From contig NZ_VYKL01000037.1 of assembly GCF_008710145.1 (NCBI RefSeq), forward strand, positions 145,982-209,981: 64,000 bases of DNA, in the 5' to 3' direction. Positions 60,385-64,000 of the stretch are shown here, one piece after another (position 1 is the stretch's first letter; every line of letters begins with the position of its first letter). The position numbers and the translations under genes are program-made. Under the pieces are notes generated by a model that was not told the DNA's origin, searched no databases, and saw nothing but the letters and a program-made list of their open reading frames with translations. Source of the DNA: Niallia endozanthoxylica (GTDB taxonomy: Bacteria; Bacillota; Bacilli; Bacillales; Cytobacillaceae).

Positions 60385-62565
60385 TTGGAAAATACTCTAG
60401 AAAAGCAAGAGGAATTATTTCAGTTAATAGCATCAGAACAATCTCTTGCTGTTAAACAAATCAAAAATGTAATAGCAATGCTTGATGAAGGGAACACTGT
60501 CCCGTTTATTGCCCGCTATCGGAAAGAACAGACTGGTTCTTTGGATGAAGTACAGATACGGGACATTATGGAAAGATGGCAATACATACAAAACCTGGAG
60601 CAACGTAAAGAGGAAGTAGTCAGGCTAATTGAAGAGCAAGGAAAACTGACAGCCGAATTGCAGCAAAAGATTGTAAAGGCTGTGAAACTGCAGGAAGTTG
60701 AGGATTTATACCGCCCGTATAAACAAAAAAGACGGACAAAAGCAACGATTGCGAAAGAAAAAGGTTTAGAGCCGTTTGCAGAGTGGTTATTGACATTTCC
60801 TAAAGGCGTGTCATTAGAGGAAGAAGCAAGCAAATACCTTTCGGATGAAAAAGAAGTGATGACAGTTGAGGATGTATTGGCAGGCGCCAAAGACATTATT
60901 GCTGAAATGGTCTCAGACGAAGCAGAGAGTCGTAAATGGATTCGAAATGAAACAAGCAAAAAGGGAATCGTTGAATCAACGGAAAAAGACTCTGAAAAAG
61001 ATGAGAAGAAAGTATACGAAATGTATTATTCGTATGAAGAGCCAGTTAGCAAAATTGTTCCTCACCGAATCCTGGCATTGAATCGCGGGGAAAAAGAGGA
61101 TATTTTACGTGTAAATATAAAACCAGATATAGAGTTTATCGTAAAGTATCTACAAAAAAGATGGATTCGTGATACAAGTTCCATTGCAGCCCCTATTGTT
61201 TCAGAGGCGATTGAAGATGGATATAAACGGCTGATCCAACCCTCTATCGAAAGAGATATTCGAAATGAACTGACGGAAAAAGCAGAGCAACAGGCTATCC
61301 ATATTTTTTCAGAAAACCTGAGGAATTTATTGCTTCAGCCGCCGCTAAAAGGAAAAGTAGTCCTTGGTGTGGATCCGGCCTACCGTACTGGATGTAAGTT
61401 GGCTGCTGTCGATGAAACAGGGAAAGTGTTAACCATCGGGGTAATTTATCCGCATCCGCCCGTATCCAAGGCGAAAGAAGCGAAGGAAAAGTTCGTGAAA
61501 ATCGTGAAGGATTACAAAGTTGAAATGGTAGCGATTGGGAATGGGACAGCCTCTCGGGAAACAGAGCAGTTTGTAGCAGATGTATTAAAGGAACTGCCTG
61601 AAGAGGTTTTTTATCTAATCGTAAATGAAGCCGGGGCAAGTGTATATTCTGCCTCTGACATTGCCAGGGAAGAATTCCCTAATTATCAGGTAGAGGAAAG
61701 AAGTGCTGTCTCCATTGCCAGACGTCTTCAGGATCCTCTCGCTGAATTGGTGAAAATTGATCCAAAATCAGTCGGTGTGGGTCAGTACCAGCATGATGTT
61801 TCACAAAAGAAATTATATGAATCACTTACATTTGTCGTTGAAACAGTTGTTAACCAGGTAGGGGTGAATGTAAATACAGCTTCTCCTTCGCTGCTGCAAT
61901 ATGTATCTGGTCTGTCAAAAACAGTGGCAAACAATATTGTGAAAAAGCGAGAGGAAGAAGGCCGATTTACATCAAGGAAGCAATTAAAGAAAATTCCTCG
62001 TTTAGGTGCCAAAACATATGAACAGGCAATTGGATTTTTAAGAGTCATAGATGGCAATGAACCGTTAGATCGAACACCTATACACCCGGAAAACTATGAT
62101 GCAGTGGAAATGCTTCTTAAGTCTCTTGGATTCAGCTCCGAAGATTTAGGTACAGAGGAGCTAAAAAAGGCTTTAGCTGCAATTGATATTAAACAAACAG
62201 CTGAACAGATGACAATTGGAGAGTTAACGCTTCAGGATATTGTCGATGCGTTAGTAAGACCAGAAAGAGATCCTCGTGATGAACTACCTACACCGCTTTT
62301 GAAAAAGGATATTCTAAAGCTGGAAGATTTAAAGCCTGGGATGGAGCTGCAAGGTACAGTCCGGAATGTCGTGGATTTTGGTGCCTTTGTAGATATCGGT
62401 GTCAAACAAGATGGGCTTGTCCATATATCAAAATTGAGCCGTCAATTTGTTAAGCATCCTCTTGATGTTGTGTCTGTGGGAGATGTAGTGACTGTTTGGG
62501 TTGATTCAGTTGATTTGAATAAAGGCAGAGTAGCTTTAACAATGCTTTCACCAACAGAAGGCTAA
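60385..62565 (+). CDS. tex: Tex-family RNA-binding transcription accessory protein
   Basis: 726 residues from TTG 60385, eight bases after GGAGG (a TTG at 60370 overlaps that site). N-terminal helical domain (NVIAMLDEGNTVPFIARYRKEQTGSLDE), YqgF-like RNase-fold domain (about 320-440; LGVDPAYRTGCKLAAVDETGKV), two helix-hairpin-helix motifs (NTASPSLLQYVSGLSKTVANNI, RLGAKTYEQAIGFLR) and a C-terminal S1 domain (about 640-715; GMELQGTVRNVVDFGAFVDIG). Homologue of B. subtilis YdcI. Confidence 0.96.
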   Translation: MENTLEKQEELFQLIASEQSLAVKQIKNVIAMLDEGNTVPFIARYRKEQTGSLDEVQIRDIMERWQYIQNLEQRKEEVVRLIEEQGKLTAELQQKIVKAVKLQEVEDLYRPYKQKRRTKATIAKEKGLEPFAEWLLTFPKGVSLEEEASKYLSDEKEVMTVEDVLAGAKDIIAEMVSDEAESRKWIRNETSKKGIVESTEKDSEKDEKKVYEMYYSYEEPVSKIVPHRILALNRGEKEDILRVNIKPDIEFIVKYLQKRWIRDTSSIAAPIVSEAIEDGYKRLIQPSIERDIRNELTEKAEQQAIHIFSENLRNLLLQPPLKGKVVLGVDPAYRTGCKLAAVDETGKVLTIGVIYPHPPVSKAKEAKEKFVKIVKDYKVEMVAIGNGTASRETEQFVADVLKELPEEVFYLIVNEAGASVYSASDIAREEFPNYQVEERSAVSIARRLQDPLAELVKIDPKSVGVGQYQHDVSQKKLYESLTFVVETVVNQVGVNVNTASPSLLQYVSGLSKTVANNIVKKREEEGRFTSRKQLKKIPRLGAKTYEQAIGFLRVIDGNEPLDRTPIHPENYDAVEMLLKSLGFSSEDLGTEELKKALAAIDIKQTAEQMTIGELTLQDIVDALVRPERDPRDELPTPLLKKDILKLEDLKPGMELQGTVRNVVDFGAFVDIGVKQDGLVHISKLSRQFVKHPLDVVSVGDVVTVWVDSVDLNKGRVALTMLSPTEG

Positions 62566-62907
62566 GCCTTTTAAATGTGTAGTCTTACAGGGCTGTCTTA
62601 TATGATAATAGTTCCACATTTAATCATCCATGTTTATAATTGACACTGGACTCTGACATGTGGTTCTTTTCAAATAACAGGACAGTCCTGTAATAGCATT
62701 AAAAATGTTTTTTTCTATAAATAAACCAGCATTGATTTAACAATTTAATTTGGTATCTATTTTTATTATAAAAAGCTCTTTGGATTTGATTTTGAAACCA
62801 AGTAGGCATTTGATAACCTCCCGGACAAAAATCTTATTAATTATCATTAGTCTATGCTGATATAGTTTGTCATGTGCTTAATGATGAAAAGGAGTTGTGA
62901 AAGTAAC
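62566..62907. other. Intergenic region between tex and sprT
   Basis: No gene I can support. Distant inverted arms TTACAGGGCTGTC (about 62585-62597) and GACAGTCCTGTAA (about 62681-62693) enclose about 80 bases and may be a degenerate repeat. A conventional terminator is not obvious. Confidence 0.4.
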
Positions 62908-63369
62908 GTGGATAATCAAGAGTTACAAAAACTCGTGGAAGATATCTCAATGGAGTATTTCCATAAACCCTTTCGACATCAAGCTACTTTTAATGCTCGG
63001 CTGAAGACGACAGGCGGACGATATTTATTGAAGAGCCATGACATTGAAATGAATATAAAATATTTACAGCAATTAGGGATGGATGAGCTAGTCGGTATTA
63101 TCAAACATGAATTGTGTCACTATCACTTGCATTTAGAGGGGAAGGGTTACAAGCATCGAGATAAGGATTTTAAGCTGCTCTTGGATAAAGTAGGAGCCCC
63201 CAGGTACTGTTCCTCACTTCCAGAAAACACTGTAAACAAAAAGAACCAAAAAATCATAACGTATATTTGCAATGGGTGTCACCAGATATATAGACGAAAA
63301 AGAAAGATAGATACGAAAAAATATGTTTGTGGGATTTGCAGAGGGAAATTAATTTTTAAAGACGGTTGA
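62908..63369 (+). CDS. SprT-like zinc metalloprotease family protein (YdcK-like)
   Basis: 153 residues from GTG 62908; AAAGGAG is 13 bases upstream, so an earlier in-frame start at 62872 cannot be excluded. Zinc protease motif HELCHYHLH in the middle, then a C-terminal zinc ribbon with two Cys pairs (YICNGCHQIY and YVCGICRGK). Bacterial SprT-like proteins are uncharacterised. As in B. subtilis, it lies between tex and a tRNA cluster. Confidence 0.9.
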   Translation: MDNQELQKLVEDISMEYFHKPFRHQATFNARLKTTGGRYLLKSHDIEMNIKYLQQLGMDELVGIIKHELCHYHLHLEGKGYKHRDKDFKLLLDKVGAPRYCSSLPENTVNKKNQKIITYICNGCHQIYRRKRKIDTKKYVCGICRGKLIFKDG

Positions 63370-63455
63370 CGTTTACTGTAGTAAGGTGATATATTTTTGT
63401 TCCTGTAACGAACAAAGAGTTAGTCCTATTCATATAATTTTTGAATGAAAAAATA

Positions 63456-63484
63456 TTGACTTTTATATTTTACGTAACTATAAT
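63456..63484 (+). promoter_or_regulatory. Strong sigma-A promoter of the tRNA cluster
   Basis: TTGACT (63456-63461), 17 bases, TATAAT (63479-63484), some 45 bases before the first tRNA. Confidence 0.85.
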
Positions 63485-63529
63485 ATGAAGAGTCGATATG
63501 AGGACAAGCTAAAAAGACTTAGAAATTAT

Positions 63530-63604
63530 TCCGCAGTAGCTCAGTGGTAGAGCTATCGGCTGTTAACCGATCGGTCGTAGGTTCGAGTCCTACCTGCGGA
63601 GCCA
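63530..63604 (+). tRNA. tRNA-Asn (GTT)
   Basis: Acceptor TCCGCAG/CTGCGGA with encoded CCA, anticodon GTT in CTGTTAA, T-arm GGTTCGAGTCC. First of the cluster. Confidence 0.97.
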
Positions 63605-63607
63605 TAT

Positions 63608-63698
63608 GGGGAAGTACTCAAGAGGCTGAAGAGGCGCCCCTGCTAAGGGTGTAGGTCGCGTGAGCGGCGCGAGGGTTCAAATCCCTCCTTCTCCGCCA
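63608..63698 (+). tRNA. tRNA-Ser (GCT)
   Basis: Acceptor GGGGAAG/CTTCTCC with one G:T pair, encoded CCA, long variable arm, anticodon GCT in CTGCTAA. Three bases separate it from tRNA-Asn. Confidence 0.96.
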
Positions 63699-63711
63699 TT
63701 TATTATATTAT

Positions 63712-63783
63712 GGCCCGTTGGTCAAGCGGTTAAGACACCGCCCTTTCACGGCGGTAACACGGGTTCGAATCCCGTACGGGTCA
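63712..63783 (+). tRNA. tRNA-Glu (TTC)
   Basis: Acceptor GGCCCGT/ACGGGTC, anticodon TTC in CTTTCAC, T-arm GGTTCGAATCC. CCA is not encoded. Confidence 0.96.
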
Positions 63784-63935
63784 TTAGAAAAGCGGAAGCG
63801 CTTTGCCCAGCGGCATATGGACTGGAGCATCCGGACCGAGATAAAGGAAACACCAAGAGCACGCTAGTGCGATTGGATGTTGACTTATCGTAGGGAGGAA
63901 TGTGAAGTCCGCTAGGCACTGGAGCTAGACAGCTA
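63784..63935. repeat. AAAGCGGAAGCG dispersed element within the tRNA cluster
   Basis: Starts AGAAAAGCGGAAGCGC and ends GCACTGGAGCTAGACAGC, the two ends of a non-coding element widespread in Bacillaceae intergenic DNA. It separates tRNA-Glu from tRNA-Asp. A short open frame over it is not credible. Fragments of the same start occur at 8660-8672 and 33221-33256. Confidence 0.7.
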
Positions 63936-63957
63936 TCTAATGTATAGTAATATTTTT

Positions 63958-64000
63958 GGTCCGGTAGTTCAGTTGGTTAGAATGCCTGCCTGTCACGCAG
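63958..64000 (+). tRNA. tRNA-Asp (GTC), 5' part only
   Basis: GGTCCGGTAGTTCAGTTGG D-arm and anticodon GTC in CTGTCAC; the window ends inside the anticodon arm. No CCA end visible. Confidence 0.9.

Noticed and set aside
63660..63893. Open frame across tRNA-Ser, tRNA-Glu and the neighbouring repeat
   Set aside because: It is made of tRNA and repeat sequence and is not coding.
1..64000. CRISPR arrays, integrated phage or full insertion sequences
   Set aside because: No regularly spaced repeats and no transposase or integrase reading frames were found.

Overview
The window is chromosomal DNA of a low-GC Gram-positive, spore-forming Bacillaceae (Bacillus, Cytobacillus or Neobacillus type). This follows from strong AGGAGG-type ribosome binding sites, frequent TTG/GTG starts, sigma-A promoters, U-tailed hairpin terminators, and a right half (about 47.9-64.0 kb) that keeps a Bacillus subtilis-like order: ddl, murF, esterase, cshA, ydbS, ydbT, rhomboid, acpS, ydcC, alr, ndoAI, ndoA, tex, sprT, tRNA cluster. 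I see no prophage, CRISPR array, intact transposase or integrase.

Layout. 1-2.3 kb: a minus-strand unit of SGNH hydrolase and BcrA-type ABC transporter. 2.6-10.3 kb: an iron island with four Fur-type operators. It holds a siderophore binding protein, an IMEF-type ferritin-like cargo protein, an encapsulin shell, an unrecognised 154-aa protein, a [2Fe-2S] ferredoxin carrying its own encapsulation signal, two siderophore permeases, their ATPase and an FhuF-like reductase. 10.3-25.2 kb: ilvD, a polar amino acid (probably cystine) ABC transporter next to D-cysteine desulfhydrase, DNA-3-methyladenine glycosylase, proC, adenine and guanine deaminases, an AIM24 protein, ArsR plus SulP, and a UbiB-like kinase. 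25.7-29.6 kb: a four-subunit quinol oxidase. 30-35.9 kb: polysaccharide deacetylase-like protein, PerR-box-controlled dps, a RodA/FtsW protein, mgtE and an unknown gene. 36-47.5 kb: a cobalamin riboswitch followed by a 14-gene B12 uptake and salvage operon.

How the genes work together. The iron island joins siderophore capture, import and reductive release to a protein-shell iron store with a redox partner, apparently all under Fur. Dps adds a peroxide-responsive mini-ferritin. The B12 operon imports corrinoids (BtuFC and a BtuD-CbiZ fusion), trims cobinamides to cobyric acid, rebuilds the aminopropanol arm and nucleotide loop, and appears to obtain alpha-ribazole through a CblT importer and CblS kinase rather than CobT. 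Its CobQ lacks the glutaminase domain.

The intergenic DNA is rich in dispersed palindromic repeats. At least four families occur: GTGTCAGGCACC hairpins, a CGTGAGAAATG..CATTTCTCACG element, a TAACTTCATTCAGC/AAATTCGACGG composite, and an AAAGCGGAAGCG element. One copy contains a perfect 30-bp hairpin. The sigB operon that follows ndoA in B. subtilis is absent between ndoA and tex.
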